Shown one piece after another: positions 1-6,018 of a stretch of DNA of 7,697 bases (the first letter of the stretch is position 1; every line of letters starts with the position of its first letter). The position numbers and the translations under genes were made by a program. Origin of the DNA: JAWWPG01 sp038232255 (GTDB lineage Bacteria; Actinomycetota; Actinomycetes; Propionibacteriales; Nocardioidaceae); assembly GCA_038232255.1 (NCBI GenBank), contig JBBSIF010000120.1, positions 1-7,697 on the forward strand, in the 5' to 3' direction. Under the pieces are notes generated by a model that saw only the letters and a program-made list of their open reading frames with translations, did no database searches and had not been told where the DNA came from.

Positions 1-1313
1 GCTTGACCCACAGCCGACCCGATGCGCTGCGCGGTCTGCAGCACGCCCCCAGCAGTGCTGCCCGCCACGGGGTCGACGTTGGCCAGGGACAGCGTCTGGT
101 TGGGCGTGATCACCGCGCCGGAGCCGAGCCCCATCACGAACAGCGGGAGGGCGAGGGCAAGGCCCGCATCGACGGTTCGAAGGTGGGTGACGGCCACGTC
201 CAGCAGCACCGCACCCGCCCCGAAGGCGAAGCAGGCAAGGACAACGAGCGGTCGGCCCAGCCGGGTGATGAACCTTCCCGCGAGAGGCGCCCCCACGGCA
301 GACCCGATGGCGAACGCCGTCACCCCGAGCCCGGACTCCAGCGCCGAGTAGCCAAGTCCCTGCTGGTAGTAGAGCGCGAGCACCAGCGGGAGCCCGGTGA
401 CGCCGCAGAAGAACACCAGGGCGAGCAGGACGCCGACGGTGTACGACGGCTCCCGGAACAGTCGCAGGTCGACCAGCGGGTCGGCATGGAGGCGAGTGAG
501 CCGGGCCTCCCTCCGGAAGAATCCAACGGCGAACACGACGGCCGGAACGCCTAGCCAGGCAATGCGCAGGTCCGGCACGGCGTCGTACTCCACGGCGGCC
601 ACGAGGACACAGAAGGTGGCCAGTCCCAGGATCGCGGCGCCGAGGACGTCGAGCCCGTGCCGGCCGTGCGGCTGGTCGGCCGGCAGCAGCCGCCGGGCCA
701 TCACGATGACGGCGACTCCGAGAGGGACGTTCACGAAGAAGACGAGCCGCCAGCCGACGTCGGGCCCGCCGAGAGCGATGAGGGCACCACCGACCAGAGG
801 CCCCACGGCCGTGCCTATTCCGACGATCGAGCCGATCATCCCGAAGGCGCGTCCCCGGTCGCGACCACTGAACATCTGCTGCACGAGGCCGGAGACCTGA
901 GGGTTGATGAGTCCGCCGCAGACGCCCTGAAGGATCCGAGATGCGATCAGCAGGCCGCCGTTCGGCGACAGACCGGACAGCGCACTGGTGACGACGAAGC
1001 CGGCCGTGCCGATGAGAAACATCCGTCGCCTGCCGTGGTCGTCGCCGAGCCGGCCCGCAAGCACCGGGACCAGCCCGAAGGCCAGCGTGTAGCCGCTGAC
1101 AACCCACTGGAGCATCGAGGGTCCCGCCGCGATCGATGCGCCGATCGCCGGTAGCGCGACGTTCGTGATGCTGACGTCGAGCAGGGTCATGAACAGAGCG
1201 CTGCAGCAGACCGCGAGTGCGAGCCAGCGCCGGGAGTCGCCGTCCGCCGGAGACTCCACGGCCGCTGTCACGAACGGCAGGGTACCTGCCGGGTCGCCCC
1301 AGCCGGGCTGCAC
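1..1313 (-). CDS. MFS multidrug exporter, DHA2 (EmrB/QacA-like) family, 3' end cut off by window
   Basis: Predicted inner-membrane proton-driven drug exporter of the major facilitator superfamily. The minus strand stays open from 1313 to the left edge, giving 437 residues without a stop. Visible family motifs, numbered from the start at 1313, are LDVSITNVALP (45-55, motif D1), GRLGDDHGRRR (87-97, motif A in loop 2-3) and GIGTAVGPLVGG (165-176, the antiporter motif C in helix 5). About twelve hydrophobic helices are visible and a thirteenth begins at the edge, so this is the 14-helix DHA2 type. Known DHA2 proteins run to about 470-550 residues, so roughly 40-100 are missing. Two starts compete: GTG at 1313, behind a good GGAGG, and GTG at 1271, seven bases after a TACCCT box that would suit leaderless expression. 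The later start fits the usual short N-terminus before helix 1. The gene is divergent from a Nudix gene. The substrate cannot be told. Confidence 0.93.
   Translation of the reverse strand, partial: MQPGWGDPAGTLPFVTAAVESPADGDSRRWLALAVCCSALFMTLLDVSITNVALPAIGASIAAGPSMLQWVVSGYTLAFGLVPVLAGRLGDDHGRRRMFLIGTAGFVVTSALSGLSPNGGLLIASRILQGVCGGLINPQVSGLVQQMFSGRDRGRAFGMIGSIVGIGTAVGPLVGGALIALGGPDVGWRLVFFVNVPLGVAVIVMARRLLPADQPHGRHGLDVLGAAILGLATFCVLVAAVEYDAVPDLRIAWLGVPAVVFAVGFFRREARLTRLHADPLVDLRLFREPSYTVGVLLALVFFCGVTGLPLVLALYYQQGLGYSALESGLGVTAFAIGSAVGAPLAGRFITRLGRPLVVLACFAFGAGAVLLDVAVTHLRTVDAGLALALPLFVMGLGSGAVITPNQTLSLANVDPVAGSTAGGVLQTAQRIGSAVGQ
1275..1291. promoter_or_regulatory. Perfect 17-base palindrome at the exporter start, possible repressor operator
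   Basis: Seven-base arms CGGCAGG and CCTGCCG flank a GTA centre and match perfectly. The palindrome lies just upstream of the GTG at 1271 and covers the TACCCT box at 1279-1284. That is where a TetR- or MarR-type repressor of a drug pump would be expected to bind. No regulator gene lies in the window. If translation really starts at 1313, the palindrome is inside the coding region and the operator idea weakens. Operator function is inference. Confidence 0.35.
1279..1284 (-). promoter_or_regulatory. Candidate -10 box (TACCCT) for a leaderless exporter transcript
   Basis: Read on the minus strand, TACCCT is followed by seven bases and then GTG at 1271. The same hexamer and spacing precede the phosphatase ATG at 4082. 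No recognisable -35 is seen, which is common in actinobacterial promoters. It competes with the Shine-Dalgarno-led start at 1313. Confidence 0.35.
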
Positions 1314-1318
1314 GCCGC

Positions 1319-1323
1319 CCTCC
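1319..1323 (-). promoter_or_regulatory. Shine-Dalgarno sequence for the upstream exporter start
   Basis: GGAGG on the minus strand lies five bases before the GTG at 1313. It supports the longer N-terminus of the exporter, 14 residues longer than the leaderless alternative at 1271. Confidence 0.45.
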
Positions 1324-1364
1324 GGGTAGGCCGGTGACGGCGCCGAGGGCACTGTGGTCCCGAC

Positions 1365-1370
1365 TACGAT
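1365..1370 (+). promoter_or_regulatory. Candidate -10 box (TACGAT) for a leaderless Nudix transcript
   Basis: TACGAT fits the actinobacterial TAnnnT -10 pattern and ends six bases before the GTG at 1377. Transcription would therefore begin at or next to the start codon. No Shine-Dalgarno sequence and no clear -35 hexamer are present. Confidence 0.45.
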
Positions 1371-1376
1371 CGCGTC

Positions 1377-1781
1377 GTGCAGATCCCGTGCGTGGGCGCG
1401 ATCGTCCGCGATGCCGACGGGCGGCTCCTGGTGGTCAGGCGCGGACGTCCCCCGGGGATAGGGCTGTGGTCGATCCCCGGGGGACGTGTCGAGCCGGGTG
1501 AGGCGCTGGCCGACGCCGTACGACGTGAGGTGCTCGAGGAGACGGGCCTGGACGTGGACGTTGCGACGGTTGCCGGGACCGTGCTCATACCGGCCGCCTC
1601 ACCCGGGGACAGCTACCTGGTCACGGACTTCCACGCGACGGTCACCGCCGGGTCGCCGACGCTGCCGGTCGCTGGCGATGATGCGGCCGAGGCACGGTGG
1701 GTCTCGCAGCAGGAGCTCGTCGCTCTGAAGACCACGGCGGGTCTCGACCGGGCGCTGAGCGACTGGGGCGTCTGGGGCTGA
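1377..1781 (+). CDS. Nudix hydrolase
   Basis: Small cytosolic hydrolase of 134 residues expected to cleave a nucleoside diphosphate linked to another moiety, with Mg2+. The full Nudix box GX5EX7REUXEEXGU is present at residues 36-58: G36, E42, then REVLEETGL, with the metal-binding glutamates E51, E54 and E55. The preceding GAIVRDADGRLLVVRRGR strand-turn-strand and the W31-SIPGG lead-in are typical of MutT-like folds. The length is that of a single Nudix domain with no extra module. The GTG at 1377 is chosen because a TACGAT box lies six bases before it and the domain starts at once. The gene is divergent from the drug exporter (63 bases between starts if the exporter begins at 1313) and convergent with the M1 peptidase. 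Substrate specificity (8-oxo-dGTP, ADP-ribose, NADH or other) cannot be read from the sequence, so no gene name is given. Confidence 0.93.
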   Translation: MQIPCVGAIVRDADGRLLVVRRGRPPGIGLWSIPGGRVEPGEALADAVRREVLEETGLDVDVATVAGTVLIPAASPGDSYLVTDFHATVTAGSPTLPVAGDDAAEARWVSQQELVALKTTAGLDRALSDWGVWG

Positions 1782-1890
1782 GCGCTCGCCGCCGGGGGCT
1801 TAGCCGACGGACGTTGAGGCCAAGATGTCGTCAGGGCGACCCCCATGCCTCAGAACCCGTACCTGACAAGGCGGGCGCCCCGACGAGTTC
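1782..1890. other. Short gap between convergent Nudix and M1 genes
   Basis: This 109-base spacer separates two convergent genes, where a two-way terminator would be expected. I see only weak pairings: TGAGGC at 1815-1820 with GCCTCA at 1847-1852 across a 26-base loop, and a short GGGCGCCC palindrome at 1873-1880. Neither is followed by a T-run, so no terminator is called. Confidence 0.4.
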
Positions 1891-3342
1891 TCAGATCTTG
1901 GGCGGCTTCGTCTGGTCCCACAGCCAGGTCCTGAAGAAGCCGTCCAGGTTCCGGCCGGAGACCTTTTCCGCGAGATCGGTGAACTGCCTCGTCGTCACGT
2001 TGCCGTAACGGTGCTGGGTCGCCCACGTCTTCATCAGCGTGAAGAACTTCCGGTCACCGATCCTGTGCCGCAGCGACGCGAACGTCATCCCGCCGCGATA
2101 GTAGACGGCGAAGGAGAACATCGTGTCTCGTCCGGGGTCGGCGATCGACTGCTTCCAGAACCGGTCCCCTCGGAAAAAGAGCTTGAAGAAGTGCCGCGCT
2201 GTCGCGTAGGTCGAACGGCCCGTCGTGTGCTCGGTCCAGAGCCAGTTGGCGAAGACGGCGAAGCCCTCGTTGAGCCAGATGTCTCGCCACCTCTCGACCG
2301 AGACGCTGTCACCGAACCACTGGTGGGCGAGCTCGTGCGAGGCGGTGCCTGGGTCTGGCACGAAGCCGTACAGCGGCCGGGTCTGGGTCTCCAGCGAGAA
2401 GCCGATCTTCGGCACGTTGTCGATGATCGCGCCGGTCGAGCTGAACGGGTACGGTCCGAACAGCTTGGCCCAGTAGTCGGTGATGTCACCGGTCAGCCCG
2501 ATGACCTTGGTCGCCTCCACCCGCTGCTCCAGCGCCGGGTCGACGCCCACGAACTCCGGGATGCCCGCATCGGTCCGGGTGCTGTGGAAGTCGTACCGGC
2601 CGATGTCGACAGTGGCGAGGTAGGTCGCCATCGGCGCCCGCTCGCTCCACGTGAACGTGTCCCGGGAGCCGTCGCTGATCTGGCGGATCAGCTCACCGTT
2701 CGACACCACCTTCGTGCCGGTCGGCACCGTGATGTCGAACCGGAACGTCGCCTTGTCGCTCGGGTGGTCGTTCGACGGATACCACGTGCTCGCGGCGTTG
2801 GGAGCACACCCCACGAAGGCCCCGTCCTTGGTGTAGATCCAGCCGTACGGCGCCCCGAACACGATCGGGGAATGCACGACGGTGTGCGGCGTGCCCGCAT
2901 AGGCAACCACCACGATGAACCGGTTGCCCTTGAGCAGCCCCTGCCGGGGCGTGACCACCAGCTCCTGACCCTGCCGGGCGAACCGCGCCGCGCCGCCGTT
3001 GACCGTGACGCTGCCGACCTTGTAGTTCTTCAGGTCAAGGTCGAAACGCGACAGGTTCTGCGTCGCCGTCGCGAAGATCGTCGCCGTGCCCCCGAGATGG
3101 TGCCTGCTCGGCAGGTAGGTGAGCGCCAGCCCGTAGTGCTGCACGTCATACCCACCATTGCCCTCCAACGGGAAATACGCGTCCCCCACCCCCGGACTGC
3201 CCGGCCGGAACCTGACCGGGGAGTCACCCGTCAAGACGGCCTTCTGCGACCCCACCGCCCCAGTGACCCCCAGCGTGCTGAGACACAACGCCCCAACGAC
3301 CACAGCCGCGCCATACCCGAGCTTGGATCTCATGAGTGCCAT
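1891..3342 (-). CDS. Secreted M1-family zinc metallopeptidase (aminopeptidase N-like)
   Basis: Predicted exported zinc peptidase of 483 residues. Residues 1-32 form a signal peptide: a basic start, a hydrophobic core GAAVVVGALCLSTLGV, then a small-residue cleavage area near 28-33. An N-terminal beta domain spans roughly 60-255. The catalytic domain has HELAH at 336-340 and the third zinc ligand E359 in LNEGF, giving the M1 spacing HEXXH-X18-E. Y414 in VYYRGG matches the M1 transition-state tyrosine. The exopeptidase GAMEN motif is replaced by GFSLETQ at 314-320, keeping only its glutamate (E318). The protein ends soon after the thermolysin-like domain and lacks the large C-terminal helical domain of E. 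coli PepN, as in other short bacterial M1 proteins. ATG at 3342 is used; an in-frame ATG at 3333 is possible. The histidine phosphatase lies upstream on the same strand, 149 bases away, with a likely separate promoter between. The natural substrate is unknown. Confidence 0.92.
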   Translation of the reverse strand: MALMRSKLGYGAAVVVGALCLSTLGVTGAVGSQKAVLTGDSPVRFRPGSPGVGDAYFPLEGNGGYDVQHYGLALTYLPSRHHLGGTATIFATATQNLSRFDLDLKNYKVGSVTVNGGAARFARQGQELVVTPRQGLLKGNRFIVVVAYAGTPHTVVHSPIVFGAPYGWIYTKDGAFVGCAPNAASTWYPSNDHPSDKATFRFDITVPTGTKVVSNGELIRQISDGSRDTFTWSERAPMATYLATVDIGRYDFHSTRTDAGIPEFVGVDPALEQRVEATKVIGLTGDITDYWAKLFGPYPFSSTGAIIDNVPKIGFSLETQTRPLYGFVPDPGTASHELAHQWFGDSVSVERWRDIWLNEGFAVFANWLWTEHTTGRSTYATARHFFKLFFRGDRFWKQSIADPGRDTMFSFAVYYRGGMTFASLRHRIGDRKFFTLMKTWATQHRYGNVTTRQFTDLAEKVSGRNLDGFFRTWLWDQTKPPKI

Positions 3343-3409
3343 AGGTCATCCCGTCCAGGCGATGGCGCGACGCTCCCCGTCGAGGATCGTTCCCGGTCGC
3401 GCCGGAGGA

Positions 3410-3438
3410 ATCCTCTCGGAGGAACGAATGCTCGTCAA
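3410..3438 (-). promoter_or_regulatory. Candidate housekeeping promoter of the M1 peptidase
   Basis: On the minus strand, TTGACG (3438-3433) is followed by a 17-base spacer and GAGGAT (3415-3410). The -35 is close to consensus; the -10 is weak but keeps the key A and T. Transcription would start near 3403, giving a leader of about 60 bases. Two direct copies of CGGAGGAA on the plus strand (3403-3410 and 3417-3424) overlap the -10 region. This suggests the peptidase is transcribed apart from the phosphatase upstream. Confidence 0.5.
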
Positions 3439-3491
3439 CAGGCGCGCGTCGCTTCGGGCGGAATCGAGTCTAAGACGTGATGCGAGGGGAT

Positions 3492-4082
3492 TCAGACCGG
3501 CTCTCGCGCGTTCCAGAGCTCGAGGGTCGGCGCGCCCCGATCATGGCTGAGGATGCTGATCCGCGTCGTGGCCAGCTCGAGGTTCGCCCCCAGCTCGATC
3601 GGATGGTCGAGCCACCGTGCGGCCAGGGCACGCAGGATGTGCCCGTGCGCGAAGACCAACACAACGCCTTCGACTTCCCGGCACCGAGCGATCACCTCGT
3701 CGACCCGCCGCGACACCTGCTCCGGGGACTCTCCACCGGGACTGCCGTCAGCCCACACCGACCAACCCGGCCGGTCGCGTTGGATGTCCGCGCGCGTCCG
3801 GCCCTCGTAGTCCCCGTAGTCCCACTCGACGAGGTCGTCCCAGATCACGACGTCGCTGAAGCCGATCAGCTCCGCGGTACGGCGGGCGCGCTGGCGCGGG
3901 CTCGACAGCACAAGGTCGAACGTCACATCGGCCAACGCCGGCTTGAGCGCCAGCGCCGAACGCTCGCCCTCAGCGGTCAGCGGAATGTCGCTCCGCCCGG
4001 TGTGCTGCCCTGACTTGCTCCACTCCGTCTCGCCGTGCCGAACGATCCACAGGTCGGTGTGGTACTCGTCCCCATCGCTCAT
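3492..4082 (-). CDS. Histidine phosphatase (phosphoglycerate-mutase superfamily), Shb17-like
   Basis: Cytosolic phosphatase of the histidine phosphatase superfamily, 196 residues. The RHG motif is R15-H16-G17 in LWIVRHGETEW, with H16 the phosphorylated histidine. R63 (SSPRQRA), E86 in the LVEWDYGDYEG block and H146 in FAHGH complete the active site. From memory, yeast sedoheptulose-1,7-bisphosphatase Shb17 carries very similar blocks: RHGxTEWSKSGQxTG, EWxYGDYEG and VFAHGHxLR. A sugar-bisphosphate substrate is therefore plausible but unproven, and a generic acid phosphatase or cofactor-dependent mutase is the alternative. The ATG at 4082 puts the RHG motif near the N-terminus as usual. The frame stays open further upstream to 4334, but that stretch is antisense to the lipoprotein. 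A TACCCT box seven bases before the ATG suggests leaderless expression. The gene is divergent from the lipoprotein, with 59 bases between. Confidence 0.93.
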   Translation of the reverse strand: MSDGDEYHTDLWIVRHGETEWSKSGQHTGRSDIPLTAEGERSALALKPALADVTFDLVLSSPRQRARRTAELIGFSDVVIWDDLVEWDYGDYEGRTRADIQRDRPGWSVWADGSPGGESPEQVSRRVDEVIARCREVEGVVLVFAHGHILRALAARWLDHPIELGANLELATTRISILSHDRGAPTLELWNAREPV

Positions 4083-4089
4083 GCCGGGA

Positions 4090-4095
4090 AGGGTA
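4090..4095 (-). promoter_or_regulatory. Candidate -10 box (TACCCT) for leaderless phosphatase transcript
   Basis: TACCCT on the minus strand is followed by seven bases and the ATG at 4082. There is no purine-rich ribosome binding site in between, so transcription is likely to begin at the start codon. No good -35 is visible. Confidence 0.45.
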
Positions 4096-4129
4096 CCGAA
4101 GACGTGGTGGCCGCCGCCTTCCCTCCTTG

Positions 4130-4135
4130 TAGCCT
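4130..4135 (+). promoter_or_regulatory. Candidate -10 box (TAGCCT) for the lipoprotein gene
   Basis: TAGCCT fits TAnnnT and ends six bases before the ATG at 4142. With no strong Shine-Dalgarno sequence, the arrangement again points to a leaderless transcript. It lies in the same 59-base divergent spacer as the phosphatase box. Confidence 0.42.
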
Positions 4136-4141
4136 GAGCAG

Positions 4142-4813
4142 ATGAACAAGTCGTTCGTCGCCACTGCGGTCGTCGCCGTACTCCTTGCTCTGTCGGTCGC
4201 CTGCAGCAGCTCGAAGGACATCGCGACGACCGACACCACGACCACGACCACCGACCCGACTCCGACCCCGGCTCCTCCGTCGCAGTCCACGACCCCCTCC
4301 CCCTCGACGCCGACGACCGAGTCCTCATCGACACCGCCTCCCACGACAGCCAACGGCAACCGGCTGTCCGGCACCGGCTTCTCGATCGCGATCCCGACCG
4401 ACTGGGAGGACATCACCGCCAGCCTCAAGGCGAACAACCCCCAGCTCGACATCGCGATCGGCGAGAAGAACGCGTCCGCCTTCCGCACGAACTTCAACGT
4501 CGTGCAGGGCAACGTGACAACGGCCACCATCGAGCGCGACAGCGAAGCCATCCGCCGGGAGGCGGCATCCGAGCTCAAGTCCGTGACGCATGCAGTCGTC
4601 AACCCCCTTGCGGACCGCACGATCGACGGCGACCCCGCGATCGGGCAGACGTCGTCCTTCGAGTCGACCGGCACGTCGGTGACGTTCCTGCAGTACGTCG
4701 CCATCCACAACGGCAAGGCGTACCCCGTCACCATGACCTACGCCAGCTCGAACGCTGCGAAGGCCAAGCCGCTGCTGGACACCATCCTCGGCTCGTGGCA
4801 GTGGACCAGCTGA
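4142..4813 (+). CDS. Lipoprotein with Thr/Pro/Ser-rich stalk and a PsbP/LpqN-like globular domain
   Basis: Predicted lipid-anchored surface protein of 223 residues. Residues 1-20 are a signal sequence (MNKS, then a hydrophobic stretch) ending in ALSVA before C21, an acceptable though not classical lipobox, so C21 should be lipidated. Residues 26-71 are a low-complexity Thr/Pro/Ser stalk (TTTTTTDPTPTPAPP and similar), built from near-repeated ACC/ACG codons, likely to span the cell wall and a possible target for O-mannosylation. Residues 75-223 form a compact domain opening GTGFSIAIPTDW and closing ILGSWQW. This pattern resembles the PsbP/Mog1-like fold of mycobacterial LpqN-type lipoproteins, but that is recognition by eye and uncertain. 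Function is unknown, with binding or envelope support the likeliest guesses. The gene is divergent from the phosphatase and convergent with the CoA-ester lyase. Confidence 0.85.
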   Translation: MNKSFVATAVVAVLLALSVACSSSKDIATTDTTTTTTDPTPTPAPPSQSTTPSPSTPTTESSSTPPPTTANGNRLSGTGFSIAIPTDWEDITASLKANNPQLDIAIGEKNASAFRTNFNVVQGNVTTATIERDSEAIRREAASELKSVTHAVVNPLADRTIDGDPAIGQTSSFESTGTSVTFLQYVAIHNGKAYPVTMTYASSNAAKAKPLLDTILGSWQWTS

Positions 4814-4814
4814 G

Positions 4815-4904
4815 CTGATCCGGAGCGCACAGCCGGGCGCCCTGCCCGTGGCGGGCCAACTGATCCGGAGCGCGCAACCGAGCGCGCCCTGCCCGTGGCA
4901 GACC
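4815..4904. repeat. Two imperfect tandem copies of a 45-base unit between convergent genes
   Basis: Copy one begins at 4815 and copy two at 4860. Both start CTGATCCGGAGCGC and share a later block CGCCCTGCCCGTGGC, offset by a two-base indel, with scattered substitutions between. The copies start two bases after the lipoprotein stop and fill most of the 112-base convergent spacer. Copy one contains a small hairpin, CGGGC/GCCCG at 4834-4848. A local duplication is the simplest reading; a role in two-way termination is possible, but no T-run follows. Confidence 0.7.
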
Positions 4905-4925
4905 GCTGTCCGTCTGCCGGCTCGT

Positions 4926-5891
4926 CTAAGCGCCCTCGCTCGGCGGACGCCAGACGTCGACGCGGCGCAGGCCGGCCGCTCGGCCCCTGGCGGACACGAC
5001 AAGAGCCATCTTGCGGGACGCCTGGTCGATCATCTCCTCGCCCAGCATGACCGCGCCGCGCGTGCCACCCCGGTCGGAGACCGAGTGCTGGTACGCGTTC
5101 AGGATGTTCTCCGCATGGTCGTAGTCGCTCTGCGCGGGTGAGAAGACCTCGTTGGCGGCGGCGATCTGGTCAGGGTGGAGCACCCACTTGCCGTCGTACC
5201 CGAGGGCGGCACTGCGTCTGGCGAGTCGCCGGAAGCCGTCGACGTCGCGCACTTGGAGGTAGGGGCCGTCGATCGCCTGCTTGCCGCGGGCTCTGGCCGC
5301 AACCAGGATCCGCATCAGGATGTAGTGGTAGGCGTCGCCTCCGTCGTACCCCGCCGGCTGCTCGCCGACGACCAGCGACCTCATGTGAATCGACGCCATC
5401 AGGTCCGCCGGCCCGAAGACGATCGCCTCGATCCGCGGGCTCGCCGTCGCGATGGCGTCCACGTTGACCAGCCCGAGGGCGCTCTCGATCTGCGCCTCGA
5501 TGCCGATCCGACCGATCTCGAGCCCCACCGCCTTCTCGATCTGCGTGAGCAACAGGTCGAGCGCGACCACGTGCTCCGGCGTCTGCACCTTCGGCAGCAC
5601 GATGCAGTCCAGCTCGGCGCCGGCGCCTTCGACGATCTCGAGAACGTCGCGGTAGGTCCACTGCGTCGTCCAGTCGTTGACCCGAACGGCTCTCAGCTTG
5701 TCGCCCCAGCCTCCCGACGTCAGCGCTCGTACGACGGCTCCGCGCGCCGCCGGTTTCGCAGCCGGCGCCACCGAGTCCTCGAGGTCGAGGAACACCTCGT
5801 CGGCGTCGAGGCTCTTCGCCTTCTCCAGGAACCGCGGGCTCGAGCCCGGGACCGCCAGGCAGGAGCGACGGGACCGCACACCGTGAGCCAT
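4926..5891 (-). CDS. HpcH/HpaI aldolase family CoA-ester lyase (CitE/malyl-CoA lyase-like)
   Basis: Cytosolic Mg2+-dependent lyase or thioesterase of 321 residues, of the family holding citrate lyase beta subunit CitE, malyl-CoA lyase, malyl-CoA thioesterase and CLYBL. Visible blocks are the first strand LAVPGSSPRFLEKA (12-25), FLDLEDSV (34-41), substrate-binding R70 in VRVN, VLPKV (98-102), metal-binding E136 in IEAQIES, D163 in FGPADLMASI, and GYDGKWVLHPDQI (231-243), whose helix and following tail cap the active site. The length suits stand-alone malyl-CoA/methylmalyl-CoA lyases. No citrate-lyase alpha or gamma subunit lies nearby, so a citrate lyase complex is unlikely. The exact CoA ester (malyl-, beta-methylmalyl- or citramalyl-CoA) cannot be decided. 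ATG at 5891 is firm because GGAGG lies seven bases upstream and the domain starts at once. The gene is convergent with the lipoprotein and follows a repeat-bearing 335-base gap. Confidence 0.92.
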   Translation of the reverse strand: MAHGVRSRRSCLAVPGSSPRFLEKAKSLDADEVFLDLEDSVAPAAKPAARGAVVRALTSGGWGDKLRAVRVNDWTTQWTYRDVLEIVEGAGAELDCIVLPKVQTPEHVVALDLLLTQIEKAVGLEIGRIGIEAQIESALGLVNVDAIATASPRIEAIVFGPADLMASIHMRSLVVGEQPAGYDGGDAYHYILMRILVAARARGKQAIDGPYLQVRDVDGFRRLARRSAALGYDGKWVLHPDQIAAANEVFSPAQSDYDHAENILNAYQHSVSDRGGTRGAVMLGEEMIDQASRKMALVVSARGRAAGLRRVDVWRPPSEGA

Positions 5892-5898
5892 TCCGCCC

Positions 5899-5903
5899 CC
5901 TCC
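5899..5903 (-). promoter_or_regulatory. Strong Shine-Dalgarno sequence of the CoA-ester lyase
   Basis: GGAGG on the minus strand, extended by further G residues, lies seven bases before the ATG at 5891 and fixes that start. It contrasts with the leaderless-looking starts of the Nudix, phosphatase and lipoprotein genes. Confidence 0.75.
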
Positions 5904-5929
5904 GCCGACGCGGGCTCGCCCGACGGGCC

Positions 5930-5935
5930 AGCCTA
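5930..5935 (-). promoter_or_regulatory. Weak candidate -10 box (TAGGCT) for the CoA-ester lyase
   Basis: TAGGCT on the minus strand fits TAnnnT and would give a leader of about 30 bases containing the ribosome binding site. No -35 match is seen at the usual distance, so this is only a suggestion. Confidence 0.28.
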
Positions 5936-6018
5936 GCCTCTCCTGACCGGCACCCCGAGCCCCTGCTGGCCGCCGGCGCCCTGCCGCTGCCGCCGTGCTC
6001 CCTCGTCCTCTCCTTCCA

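Noticed and set aside
3..1154. Plus-strand open frames at 3-554, 397-900 and 657-1154
   Set aside because: All lie opposite the MFS exporter, whose minus frame shows motifs D1, A and C and about twelve helices.
1815..1852. Terminator between the Nudix and M1 genes
   Set aside because: Only six paired bases across a 26-base loop with no T-run, which chance can explain in GC-rich DNA.
2011..3480. Plus-strand open frame of 489 codons opposite the M1 peptidase
   Set aside because: It mirrors the intact M1 gene, which has a signal peptide and full catalytic motifs. The plus frame is Arg/Pro/Glu-rich shadow protein without domains.
4083..4334. N-terminal extension of the histidine phosphatase (frame open to 4334)
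   Set aside because: The added residues are low-complexity and antisense to the lipoprotein. The RHG motif is normally close to the N-terminus, and the ATG at 4082 has a TACCCT box.
3970..4734. Minus-strand open frame of 254 codons opposite the lipoprotein
   Set aside because: Its Val/Gly runs are the antisense of the Thr/Pro stalk codons. The lipoprotein has a signal sequence and lipobox and is preferred.
5175..5936. Plus-strand open frame of 253 codons opposite the CoA-ester lyase
   Set aside because: Shadow of the lyase in GC-rich DNA. Its composition is unlike a folded protein and it has no motifs.
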